DNA of 64,000 nucleotides from Theodoxus fluviatilis. Taxonomy: Eukaryota; Mollusca; Gastropoda; Cycloneritida; Neritidae. The stretch covers positions 77,501 through 141,500 of the forward strand of contig JAWQFJ010020113.1 of the NCBI GenBank assembly GCA_034096865.1, read 5' to 3'. This document shows positions 1 to 11,700 of this stretch, one piece after another (positions within the stretch are counted from its first letter, which is position 1; each line of letters starts with the position of its first letter). Below the pieces are notes generated by a model. It made no database searches. It was given only the letters and a program-made list of their open reading frames with translations, and was not told the DNA's origin. The translations under genes and the position numbers were made by a program.

Positions 1-1839
<1,839 letters not shown>

Positions 1840-2003
1840 ACATACACACACACATATTCATACATCATGCACACATATATGCGTGCGCATGCTCGCATGA
1901 ACACATTAAACACTCTTCACAACATACACATCACACAGAACACACATAATTGCTCAGACTCGTACTGAAACACAAGGAATCGCACACACTACATACATCA
2001 TCA

Positions 2004-2034
2004 CTCACACACACACACACACATACACACACAG

Positions 2035-2091
<57 letters not shown>

Positions 2092-2100
2092 TACACACAC
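2004..2100. repeat. (AC)n microsatellite
   Basis: CA dinucleotides with a few interruptions (CATA, CAGATA). It follows the CT array after about 160 bp of CA-enriched sequence, a compound microsatellite. Confidence 0.95.
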
Positions 2101-2643
2101 GTTGTGCGAACCTACAGAGACACAGAGATGGAGCGAGATGAAAAGAGACGGCCCAATCAATTCTCACACCGCTATCTGGGTCGAAAGGCCGAAATCGATA
2201 GAGGAGGAGTGGGGGTGTAGGGATGCTGGGAGGTCGGGAGGGTTTGAAGCGCTGGAGATACCTGAATAGTAAGGCTGAATGCCTTCCGGTCTGCGAAGGT
2301 CGCACTCCAATCTCCAGGCAGTGATGCCTGGATTTGCTCAGCACTCAGAATCCCAAAGTTCCGTGGAGAGTGACTGGAGAAGGCTTTTCCTGGTCTCCGG
2401 GAGACAGGTGCATCGTCTTTTCCAAGGACGAGTGGTCTACGCCGACAATGACAATATTGCCTGCAGCACTTCAAGCCGCCACCTGGTTTTTCTTAGCAGA
2501 GAACTATTTCGCATGCTGACAGAAGCCAAGGCGGAGTTGCCATATTGAATTAACTAAACTTTACATTCCTATGTTTGTCTGACAGAAACTTCGTCCCTGT
2601 AAATGTTTTTGCTCGCATGTGTGTAGGTATGTTCATGTGCTTG
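2101..2643. other. Noncoding spacer
   Basis: No gene recognised. Short overlapping open frames on both strands have no family signature. Confidence 0.45.
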
Positions 2644-2726
<83 letters not shown>

Positions 2727-2886
2727 CCCTCCTTCCCTCTCTCTTTCCCCGCCTCCTCCTCCCTCCTCCTTTCTCTCTCTCTCCCTCCTTCCTCTCTCTC
2801 TCTCTCTCTCCTCTCCCCTCCTTCCCGCTCTCTCCTCTCCTCTTTCTCTCTTCTCTCCTCATCTCTCCTTCCTCTCTCTCTTCTTC

Positions 2887-2939
<53 letters not shown>

Positions 2940-3038
2940 GTTCCCTCTTCCTCTCTCCCTCTCCCTCTCTCCCTCTCCCCCCTCCTATCTCTCTCTCTCT
3001 CTCTCTCCCTCTCCCTTTTCCTTTCCCTCTCCCCCCCT

Positions 3039-3103
<65 letters not shown>
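2644..3103. repeat. Imperfect (CT)n array of about 460 bp
   Basis: CT-dominated tract with CCT, TTC and C-run interruptions. It is purine/pyrimidine asymmetric over its whole length, so mirror-repeat triplex (H-DNA) structures are possible. The long Ser/Leu/Pro open frames inside it are not genes. Confidence 0.96.
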
Positions 3104-3108
<5 letters not shown>

Positions 3109-3263
3109 TCCCTCGCGCGCGCATGCTTGCATGCGTTCGTGCGTGAGTGCGCACCTACTTGCCTGTAGTGACGAGAAATACTTTCAACTTCCTTGATACG
3201 AGAGCAAAATACAGGCAGAGCCTCTGGAAGTCCCAGTTATCAGCTTAATTAAGCCTGTGGCTG

Positions 3264-3330
3264 CTGGGCTTTCGGGCCCCACTCCAGTAGCTCAGCCAGT
3301 GGTGGCTACATGCAGCCAAGGTCAGCCGGC
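3264..3330 (+). repeat. Dispersed repeat, copy 1
   Basis: A GC-rich stretch containing TAGCTCAGCCAGTGGTGGCT and GCAGCCAAGG matches, with substitutions, 52001-52066 in an intron of the coiled-coil gene (TAGCTCTGCCTGGGTGG, GCAGCCAAAGAGG). The two copies are on the same strand. The family is not recognised. It may be the end of a retroelement. Confidence 0.5.
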
Positions 3331-3789
3331 GGGCCAAGGAAACAGGATTCAATCATTCAGATCCAACGCCTAAGAACCAGCATAACGATGAGCATAGACA
3401 TATGTACACATGATCTAAATATATAAAACCCAAACGGTTTCTGTCTATCTGTGAGGATCACTGTCTGTCCATCCGCTCTATGCTTTCGGCCGCCCAAGCA
3501 CGGATCTCCGCAAAATTTGGCATGTCGCTCCCCTGTGACTGGATGGGGGTAGTCGTCGCGTTTTGGAAGGCGTACCTCCAACCGTTCCGGTGATATTCCC
3601 TCTGGAACTTTTTAGTCATGGGACTGTTGAGGCAACTCGGCTCCAACGTGTGCTTCATGAGAGGGTAAAGGGAGGCAACTCGCTTCGAACGTGTGGTTCG
3701 TGCTGCACGAGGTTTAACGGGTACGAGCTCGCTCATCTCATCACGCGTTGATGTTTGGTGAATGTGAGGGGGTGGGGGGTGGGAAAGTA
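3331..3789. other. Noncoding spacer
   Basis: Unique-looking sequence without a recognisable gene. Short frames on both strands overlap each other and have no signature. Confidence 0.45.
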
Positions 3790-3803
3790 TGTTGTTGTTG
3801 TTG

Positions 3804-4145
3804 TTATTCCTGTAGACTCCCGGTGGAGCATAGGGCCGCAACAACATCTCGTCAACGCACTCTGTTCTGGGCTGTTCTCCTCAGCTGAGTCCACGTCATT
3901 CCGGCGTCCTTCACTTCGCTCTTCACAGACCTTTTCCACGACTGTTTGGGCTGTCCCACTTTTCTTTTTCCCTGTGGGTTTTAGTCAAGTGCTTGCCTCG
4001 TGACATTGTCGGCTGGTTTGCGCAGTGTGTGACCTATCCACCCCCATTTTCTTTTCTTGATGTCCTGACTGATGGGGTTCTGGTTGGGGTTTTTTAATAG
4101 GTCTGTGTTGGAGATCTTCTCAGGGAAAGTATGTACGGTACGGTT
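3804..4145 (-). pseudogene. RTE-like non-LTR retrotransposon, C-terminal end of ORF2 (broken)
   Basis: The minus strand reads through the very C-terminus of an RTE-type endonuclease/reverse transcriptase polyprotein. Visible blocks include KISNTDLL, KRKWGWIGHTLRKP, TRQAL, NPQGK, WTQLRRTAQNRV and DVVAALCSTGS, in the order and spacing I know from this family. The whole stretch stays in one frame but has two in-frame stops (3981-3983 and 3852-3854), probably former Trp codons, before the natural stop at 3804-3806. A short (AAC)n tail (3790-3803 read in reverse) follows directly, as expected at a retrotransposon 3' end. The copy is 5' truncated: upstream of about 4145 the sequence becomes G-rich low-complexity DNA. 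The catalytic domains are absent, so the copy is dead. The clade label is from family knowledge. Confidence 0.82.
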
Positions 4146-4149
4146 ATTT

Positions 4150-4290
4150 GGGGGGGGGGGGTGATGCCAAGATGTGCGGTGAGACCGGGGGGGGGGGGTG
4201 AGACCGGGGGGAGGGAGTGAGGCCGGGGAGGGGTGAGGCCGGGGGGGGGTGAGGCGGGGGGGGGGGGGGGTGAGACCGGGTGGGGGGTGG
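4150..4290 (+). repeat. G-rich block with GTGAGACCGG motifs
   Basis: Runs of 8 to 14 Gs alternate with GTGAGACC and GTGAGGCC. It is probably a degenerate minisatellite that lost unit definition. It has high G-quadruplex potential. Confidence 0.8.
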
Positions 4291-4293
4291 GAG

Positions 4294-4525
4294 ACGGGAA
4301 AAGGTGGAGACGGGAAAAGAGGTGGACAAAGGAAAAGGTGGACACGGGAAAAGGTGGACACGGGAAAAGGTGGACACGGGAAACGGTGGAGACAGGAACA
4401 GGTGGAGACGGGAACAGGTGGAGACGGGAAAAGGTGGAGACGGGAACAGGTGGAGACGGGAACAGGTGGAGATGGGAAAAGGTGGAGACGGGAACAGGTG
4501 GAGATGGGAAAAGGTGGAGACGGGT
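4294..4525 (+). repeat. 16-bp minisatellite, about 14 units
   Basis: Tandem units of the form GGTGGAGACGGGAAAA with three main variants (GGTGGACACGGGAAAA, GGTGGAGACGGGAACA, GGTGGAGATGGGAAAA). Variants are clustered and partly alternate, which suggests expansion by blocks. The Gly/Arg/Glu-rich open frames across it are artefacts of the repeat. Confidence 0.93.
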
Positions 4526-4591
4526 AAACCATCTAGTTATTCATAAAGAGAGGACGAACGAGCGTTCATGAACATTTTTTAGAAGTCGAGG

Positions 4592-4795
4592 TGGATGGAT
4601 GGATGGAGTTTTACGGCCTATCAGCCTTTATTGGCTATGCAAGGTGAATGAGCACGAAAATAACAAGACAAGTTTATAGTAAGCGAAAATCTTCACGATG
4701 TCCCTACCTATTTATTCGCCTCTTACGCATCGTGAAGGGAGACGCAGTGGGTCTATTCTTTTCCCCAACCCACTGGGGTGGACAGACGCGGAAAT
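4592..4795 (-). repeat. (GGAT)n-linked retroelement tail, copy A
   Basis: Starts with (GGAT)n, then AGTTTTACGGCCTATCAGCC, then about 170 bp ending in a GTGGGT...ACCCAC inverted pair. The same layout recurs at 17260, 22871 and 23989. Read on the minus strand, the unit ends in a small hairpin followed by (ATCC)n, which is how a non-LTR retrotransposon 3' end with a tetranucleotide tail would look. No coding capacity. Confidence 0.65.
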
Positions 4796-4952
4796 GAATG
4801 CATGGTGGAAGAAAGGGAGGAGGAGAATTTATTTCTCCGCTTAAAAAAACAACAACTGGTTATCGACGGATGAATAAGTATGAAAAAGTTATATATACAA
4901 TAGCTGTGACACAAGGCTTGAGGAGAAGAGCTTTTCTCGGACCGTAGCTTAA

Positions 4953-4954
<2 letters not shown>

Positions 4955-4989
<35 letters not shown>

Positions 4990-5036
4990 CGCGCGCGCGC
5001 GTGTGTGTGTGTGTGCGTGCACGCGTGTGTGTGTGT
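4955..5036. repeat. (GT)n/(GC)n microsatellite
   Basis: GT repeats interrupted by a short alternating GC run (CGCGCGCGCG). Alternating purine-pyrimidine sequence favours Z-DNA. Confidence 0.94.
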
Positions 5037-5521
5037 TCTGTGTTCATGTTCATTTTATCATAGGCAGAAGGCATTATGTACGATTGTTTCGTATCTTATG
5101 TAGTTACGCTTTAAATGAGAATAGGCTCTTGCAGCATACCTGTACATAAACGTATATTTGTATTCCTCAGCACCCATGGCAAACTCAACAAAGAATGAGA
5201 AGAGGCGAGTGAATACGTTCCTGTCAGCACAGATGTGACACAAGCGCAATATATCTATAGTACATCCTTATTGCCAGAGAAAATTACGTTTTAGCATTAC
5301 AAATGGAATAGAGAATTGATTTTTCGTCAGCAGGTGTTCCATGTTAAGAGCCTACATTCATTGCTTTCAATGAAAGGTTCTCAGCCGATATGCGCTCTTA
5401 CTACAAACCCCTTGCTTCGAGCACTTCCTCCATGAACCCCTACGTGAAGTTCTTTGTTTCTTCACAAACACTTAATGGCTTTGGTTTTCCTTTGTCTTCT
5501 TTTTCTTCTTCTCGAACGCCA

Positions 5522-6540
5522 TCACACTTGGATTCTAGAGTTAAGGATGAAATGGGCTGTTTTCTGGAGAGATTCCACCCTGCCGTACAGCTTTTCCTGA
5601 ATGCTTGCTGGTTCCGGCCAAACGTCCTCTCGCAGCAGTCGGTGGTTTCTGCATTCCTGCAGAATGTGTTCAGCCGTCTGGTCGGCCTCTCCACAGGAGC
5701 ACTTTGGGGATGGCACAAGTCTGAATCTCTTGTGCATGTGGTGGTTGAGTCTATTGTGCCCTGTCCGCAGCCTGAAGATGACCACCTGTTCTTGTCTGGA
5801 CAGTTGGTGGTAGCTGTCCGTTGTCTGGGGTGTTCTGTACAGGTCCTTCACCATGGTGTTCATTTCTGTAAGGGTGACTCTGTTCTCTTCTTGGTGGTCT
5901 TCAGCTTCCAGCTCTGCCATTCTATCCGCTTTCTCATTTCCATGTATTCCACAGTGTGAGTGGATCCACTGCAATACAATCCTGAAGCATGTGATGTTTT
6001 GGAGTGCTTTCAGGAGTTGAGGCAGTTTCTTGCTGTTGCTGCATCCAAGACGGAGAGTGCATCTGTGAGGAAGACTACCTGGGAGTCTCCGTCAAGGTCT
6101 GTTTTGCTGCTGATGGTATTTGCAGCATGGATCAGGGCTTCAACCTCTGCTCTGCAGTTGGTGCAGTGGAGGCCTATCGGTATTGCCTCTGCCTGCATTT
6201 TCCCACCTGGGTACTGGATGTACGCTCCAGCTCCCCCTCGCTTGACTGCATCTGTGGCTGACCCATCTGTGTAGGCCCTTAACCATTCTTTCTGGGGGTA
6301 CGTTTCATCAAGCATGGCTATTGTCAGAGCTTTCTTTCTGGCATCACAGTGCTCGTCTTTTGTGGTGTAATGGGGTATCGTGGTACGGATGGTGACGTTG
6401 TTCAGTGCAGTTTTCTTTGTTGATGGTGACACACCAGGTGGAGGTCCAACCTGTAATCTTGGGTTTTCCTTTGCAGAAGGGCTGTGCTCCTGAGTTGTTT
6501 TTTCTCTCTGTATATTTAGAACAAAGAGCAAGAGACATCA
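5522..6540 (-). pseudogene. Non-LTR retrotransposon RNase H and zinc-knuckle C-terminus (frameshifted)
   Basis: The minus strand encodes the C-terminal part of a LINE ORF2 of a clade that carries RNase H (I/Jockey/Nimbus-like). The first segment (6531-6010) shows the RNase H start RAYTDGSA, then CRAEVEALIHA (catalytic Glu) and VFLTDALSVLDA (Asp). The second segment (5974-5522) is in another frame and shows WIHSHCGIHGNEKADRMAE, with the last catalytic Asp, then a CSCGEADQTAEHILQEC zinc knuckle. A frameshift between about 5975 and 6015 separates them, so no intact domain is made. No reverse transcriptase lies upstream, so the copy is 5' truncated near 6540. The Thr/Pro-rich stretch before RNase H fits the usual linker after the RT domain. 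Confidence 0.85.
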
Positions 6541-7743
6541 ACAGCATAAGAAGTAAATACTCTCAGCGAAATCCTGTTCGTTCTTTCTTTTCCTATTAAT
6601 CGTATTCCACCGAACAATTAATCTACGCATACGTACCGGAACGCTCAATAAATCAAAATGTTGATCCAAATGTTCGTTCACGGACATGCTGCTTTCAGAA
6701 GTTTTGTGAATTTTGTCCACAGCCTTGCTATCTTTTTTCTCCAGTGGTCTTTATGTTTGGGAATTGCAGCAGGAATCTTGTGATGCCTGCGTGTTCTAAT
6801 GTTTCAATTGTTCATACCCCTAAGGGAGACTTCGCCGCCAAGCGGTCGACGAATGAAAGGCTGATGAAAAACATACGGCTGTCACATAACCTCCCTAGTG
6901 ACTGCTCGTCGCGTGTAGTGCAAGAGATATATCCCTGGAGTGCATTCGACCATGGGACGCCACCGCTCATGGCAAGCTGTTTGGCACGGTCATGTGAATG
7001 GCCCTACTGTAGCAGACGCCTCCATGCATAATTGATAGCGTGTTTGTGTAGTGGAAGCAAGGCCCCAGCTTGTCACCTCTTTTTCTTTTCGAGTTTTTGC
7101 CTGCATAAGACGGAAGAGAATACACGTTGCAAGAACTGAGATGTTGATGTAAAACTTTTTCTAACCAGAGAGCATTCTAAGAGCGCAAACCTCTACCAAG
7201 GAAGCCAACATTTCTCCTCCCTGACCTGTATAATTCAGACAGAATGTTCTGCTAGCCAGACACGAGTTTAGTTCATTTTAGAGTCTGCTGTAGATCTGAG
7301 TGCGAAACGCATACGCCGACGTCATCAGTAGTTTGACGTCATCAACTCGGTGATTAGCGATAAAATTTCTCTTTTTGGTCGTAGATTCAAAACGATATCA
7401 TTCTAGTAAACTAGAGATTTCGCCTACTGACTCGGGTTTACAGAATGAAACGAGATAACCTCCTCAATTTAATTGTTCCTTGGGTAAAATCTTGACCTTC
7501 CAATAAATTTCATCAGGATCCATTTTTGAGTTGTTTTCCCTAATAAATAGTTAACGAACGTACGAACCGAGGGGGAAACATAACCTTGGCAAAGGTTAAA
7601 ATGTTTTTGTTCGGCTGCATGAATTACCCGCTGTCAAAGCAGATCGTGTATGAACATTTTGGCCATTATGGGTTGGGAATAAAGCCACACAGAAAATAGT
7701 TGTGGCTGCGGTAACGAGCAAAAGAAACGGGTCGGTAGGTAGG
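6541..7743. other. Noncoding stretch, no recognisable gene
   Basis: AT-richer, unique-looking sequence. Open frames are short and have no signature. It ends at the dispersed repeat whose left end begins near 7754. Confidence 0.45.
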
Positions 7744-7753
7744 CCTGATTTTT

Positions 7754-8123
7754 GACTCACATGCAAAGCAAAAGTGAGTCTATGTACTCATCCTTTTCGT
7801 CCGTCCGTGCGTCCGTAAAAAACTTTAACGTTGGATTTTTCTCGGCGACTATTAAGTCTATCAACACCCAATTTGGCATGATGGTGTATGATGACAAGAC
7901 CTCAAAAAAACATACACAGTGACTTGACCTTGCTTCAAGGTCAAGGTCGCAGGGGCTGTAAATGTTTAAAAAACAGCCATTTTTCACATTTTCCAAATTT
8001 TCTCTGAAGTGTTTGAGATTGGATACCTGACCTATATATGGTATATAGGGCAAAGTAATTTGTATCTTTTGATACCAGTTTGATTGACCTTGCTTCAAGG
8101 TCAAGGTCACAGGAGCTCTTTAA
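7754..8123 (+). repeat. Dispersed repeat with TTCAAGGTCAAGGTC motifs, left part
   Basis: Begins GACTCACATGC. An inverted match, GCATGTGAGTC, lies near 15824-15834 at the other end of the nest. The body includes ACTTTAACGTTGG, CTATTAAGTCTATCAACACC and two copies of TCAAGGTCA (7935-7943 and 8095-8103). About 180 bp (7817-7995) recur in the same orientation at 15640-15815 with few differences. The repeat is interrupted at TTAA (8120-8123) by the DNA transposon and resumes at 15484. It resembles a repeat I associate with mollusc genomes. The class is not assigned. Confidence 0.72.
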
Positions 8124-8356
8124 GGCTATGTTTCACTGAAAATGGGGGTCCAAACGACAAAATTGTCAATTTTTAGATTTTGGCGTCAGTTCACTCTCGA
8201 ACCATCCTAGAACACGTCTCTGCTATTCGTTTGGTTCAAATTACGTGTAAAAGTACCAAAAACCGCACAATTCAAGAGTGCTATGACGTATTTTAATCAT
8301 AATCAAGCATTATTGATTCGCAAAATTCACTCTCTTCCTTCAACGATCGGAGAGAC

Positions 8357-8579
8357 TGTCGTGTTATCATGTTTATCACTTGGTTTCGCCTGCGAGTTTA
8401 TCACTTGGTTTTGTCTACGCATTATGCGCGCATGCGCCGGGAAAATTGTTGGGCGCCATGTCTAGTCCTGGAACACGCGGAATTATACTGTAAGAAGAAG
8501 TAGTAAATTCTCAAAGTTGAAATACTAACAAGCCTCCAGTCTTTATTGATTGAAGAAGTACAACGCTCGGAACACAACA
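8357..8579 (+). repeat. 5' LTR of the gypsy element
   Basis: Starts TGTCGTGTTATC and ends GGAACACAACA. The upstream part carries a direct repeat of GTTTATCACTTGGTTT (8371-8386 and 8396-8411) and a GCGCATGCGC palindrome near 8426-8437. A TTATACTG stretch further on might be the promoter core. Confidence 0.95.
8371..8440 (+). promoter_or_regulatory. Candidate LTR control region: direct repeats plus NRF-1-like site
   Basis: Two GTTTATCACTTGGTTT copies spaced 25 bp apart are followed by GCGCATGCGC, which matches the known NRF-1 consensus core. The same block is present in the 3' LTR. That it controls transcription is inference. Confidence 0.4.
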
Positions 8580-8591
8580 TGGTGGCAGCGG
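8580..8591 (+). other. Primer binding site of the gypsy element
   Basis: TGGTGGCAGCGG begins at the base after the LTR, where a tRNA 3' end should pair. The TGG start matches the CCA end of a tRNA. The TGGTG-CAG pattern is closest to what I recall for tRNA-Leu primers, but I cannot confirm the tRNA. Confidence 0.6.
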
Positions 8592-8712
8592 TAAACGCAA
8601 CAGCGGTGAACTGTGAACTGTACGCGTGCTGAACGAACTGAGATCCTAATCTCGCTGCGGAATTTTCTAGAACCGTTTTCACGTGGTACTGGTCTAAGAA
8701 GAAACAGTGAAG

Positions 8713-11700
8713 ATGGGTCCGTTCAAGCCTCCGGAAAACTTCGACTTCAGCAATCCTACAGCATGGCCCGAGTGGAAGCAACGTTTCCAGCGATTCTTCA
8801 CGGCTTCAAAGCTGCACAAAGAAGACGCGGAAATCCAGATAAGTACTCTTATCTACGTTATGGGTGCAGACGCAGAGAAGATTCTGACGTCTTTTCAACT
8901 GTCGGAAGAAGAAGGAAAAGTCTACGCGACTATTCTGGAGAAATTTGATGGCTACTTCATTCCGCGAGTAAATGTCATTCATGAAAGAGCCAGGTTCCAC
9001 TCATGCAACCAGAAGCAGGGGGAAACCATAGAAGCCTACGTGAGAGAATTGTACGATCTGGCAAATCTAGCACAGATACCGAACAAAGACGAAGCAATCC
9101 GAGATCGTCTTGTCCTTGGAGTTCTTGATCGCGAGCTCTCAGAAAAGCTCCAACTGACACCGACACTGACACTTCAAGATGCCATCACTGCAGCACGACA
9201 ATATGAACAAGTAAAGACACAGCTAACAGAGCAACGCCAGACGATCGATGCAGTCCACAGCGGCAGAGGGGCCAGTGGGGGCCATCACAGAGGCGGTAGG
9301 CGCAGCGGTTACAACGGTAATCGAGGTGACAGATCCGGCAGTCATCATCCACAGGGCGGCGGCTCTGGCCATAGGGGCGGCGGTCAGCAGAACCAGCATA
9401 CCAGTGGCAGTCCACGCGGCCGTGGAAATCACTTCTCGCAGAGAGGGAGAGGAGGTTACTCATCATCATGCTCAAGATGTGGTCGTCACCATAGCAACAC
9501 AGAGATCTGTCCTGCACAGGGAAAAAGGTGCAGAAATTGTTCAAAGCCAAACCACTTCGCAGCAGTATGCAGAAGCAAATCGATGCACTCAGTGGAAGAG
9601 CACCACTACGACTACCAGTATGAAGAAAGAGGAGGAGAAGAAGAGGACGAAGTACACAGAGTGACACAAGAAGAAATCTTCATTGGGCCAGTGAACAGTG
9701 GGACCAACAACGAACCACCGTGGACTACAGTCTTGACAGTTGAAAACAGCAAAATCACGTTCAAGATCGACACAGGGGCAGATGTGAGCGTCATTTCGGC
9801 AGCCCAGTATAGCAACATGAGTCCACGACCACAGCTACGGAAATCTAACACGATTCTGCGCAGCGCTGGCGGCGTGATGGAGTGCCTGGGACAGTTCGAA
9901 GCAGTCACCAGAGTCCACGATAAGCCATTCCCACTTCGGATCTTCGTCGTGAATTCGAAGACCGACAATCTTCTCAGCCGAGAAGCGTCAACAAGGATGG
10001 GTCTCGTAAAAAGAATCGACACCATCGACAGGCTACCCTTCGGTGCACTGGATGAGAAACCAGTCGACTGCACCCCAGTGAAAATATTGCTGAGAGACGA
10101 TGTACAACCTTACAGCCTACACACAGCGCGCAGAATACCAATACCACTGTTGGAGAAAGTCAACAAAGAGTTGGCCAGGATGGAAGCCAAAGGCATCATA
10201 GAAGCAGTGACTGAACCTACAGACTGGTGCGCTCCCATCGTACCAGTACTGAAAAAGTCCGGCGACGTGAGGATTTGCACAGATTTCAAGAAGCTCAATC
10301 TGGCTGTGAAGCGGGAGAGGTACATCCTTCCAACCCTCGACGACATTCTGCACAAGCTATCGGGGTCAGCGTTCTTCAGCAAGCTCGACGCGACTTCAGG
10401 CTTCTGGCAGTTGCCTCTCGACCCTTCGACAGCAAAGCTCACCACGTTCATAACCCCAACATCCGGGAGATATTTCTACAAGAGACTCCCTTTCGGAATA
10501 TCCTCAGCGCCTGAGATTTTTCAACGCACAGTCGAAAACATCTTGAAGGATCAGAGCAACGTCGTCTGCTTCTTCGACGATATCCTCGTCTACAGCGAAG
10601 ACGAGCTGTCCCATGAGCGCCACCTGGGCGGCGTCATGAAGAAACTAGCCAGTGTCAACCTCAAGCTCAACCCAGACAAGTGCGAGCTGAGAAAGCAAGA
10701 GATCGAGTTTCTTGGGCATCGCATCAGCAAGAACGGAGTCTCTCCAGATCCGACCAAGGTTGAAGCCATCACCAACATGCCAGACCCCACCAACGTGACG
10801 GAGTTGAGGAGAGTTCTGGGCATGATCAACTTTCTGGGCCGATACTTGCCGAACCTGTCGACAGTACTGCGGCCAGTGACAGAACTTTTGGAGAACGACA
10901 GAGCCTGGTCATGGGGGCCAGCGCAGATCAAAGCCATGAGTGAGGTGAAGAAGATGCTGACGTCAACACCCACACTTGCCTTCTACGACCCAAGAAAGCC
11001 CACAACAGTGAGTGCAGATGCAAGCAGCTATGGAGTAGGTGGAGTCCTGCTACAGCAATACCCTGACGGAATCCTCAAGCCGGTAGCGTACTGTTCACGT
11101 ACCTTGACACCCACTGAGCGCAGGTACGCACAAATCGAGAAGGAAACTCTCGCAGCTGTCTACGCCTGTGAGAAGTTCAGCCGCTACCTGGTTGGCCTGT
11201 CCAGTTTCAAGCTAGAGACGGATCACAAGCCTCTCGTCCCCATCATCAACTACAAGAACCTTGAGGATACCCCAGTCAGATGTCAGAGAATGCTCATGCG
11301 ACTCATGAGATTCAACCCCATCGCAGAGTACGTGCCGGGAAAGCAGCTCGTCGTGGCAGACACTCTTTCTCGCAGCCCACAGAAGTACAAAGAAGAAGAT
11401 GTGAGCAGAGTGGAGCTACTCATCGAAGACGTGGCAGACTACGTCGACAGCGTGAACCTGTCCTGGTCCTACCACATGCCGGACAAGAAGCTGAAAGAAC
11501 TGGCAGAAGAAACCAAGAAAGACAGTTTGATCCAAGCAGCATTACACTACGTGCGAGAAGGATGGCCAGTGTACGCGTCAGATGTTGAGGAAGGACTGCG
11601 TGATCTCTTCGAAGTCCGCGGCGAACTCAGCGAGAACAACGGCCTGCTCACCAGAGGCAGCCGCATCGTGATACCAGCGTCCATGAGAGATGAAATCCTA

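Noticed and set aside
2569..3168. Frames of 170-197 codons over the second CT array
   Set aside because: Same artefact: low-complexity translation in several frames of both strands.
4597..6540. Tail copy A as the 3' end of the RNase H element at 5522-6540
   Set aside because: Same strand and order, but more than 700 bp of unrelated sequence including a GT array lies between, so the link cannot be supported here.
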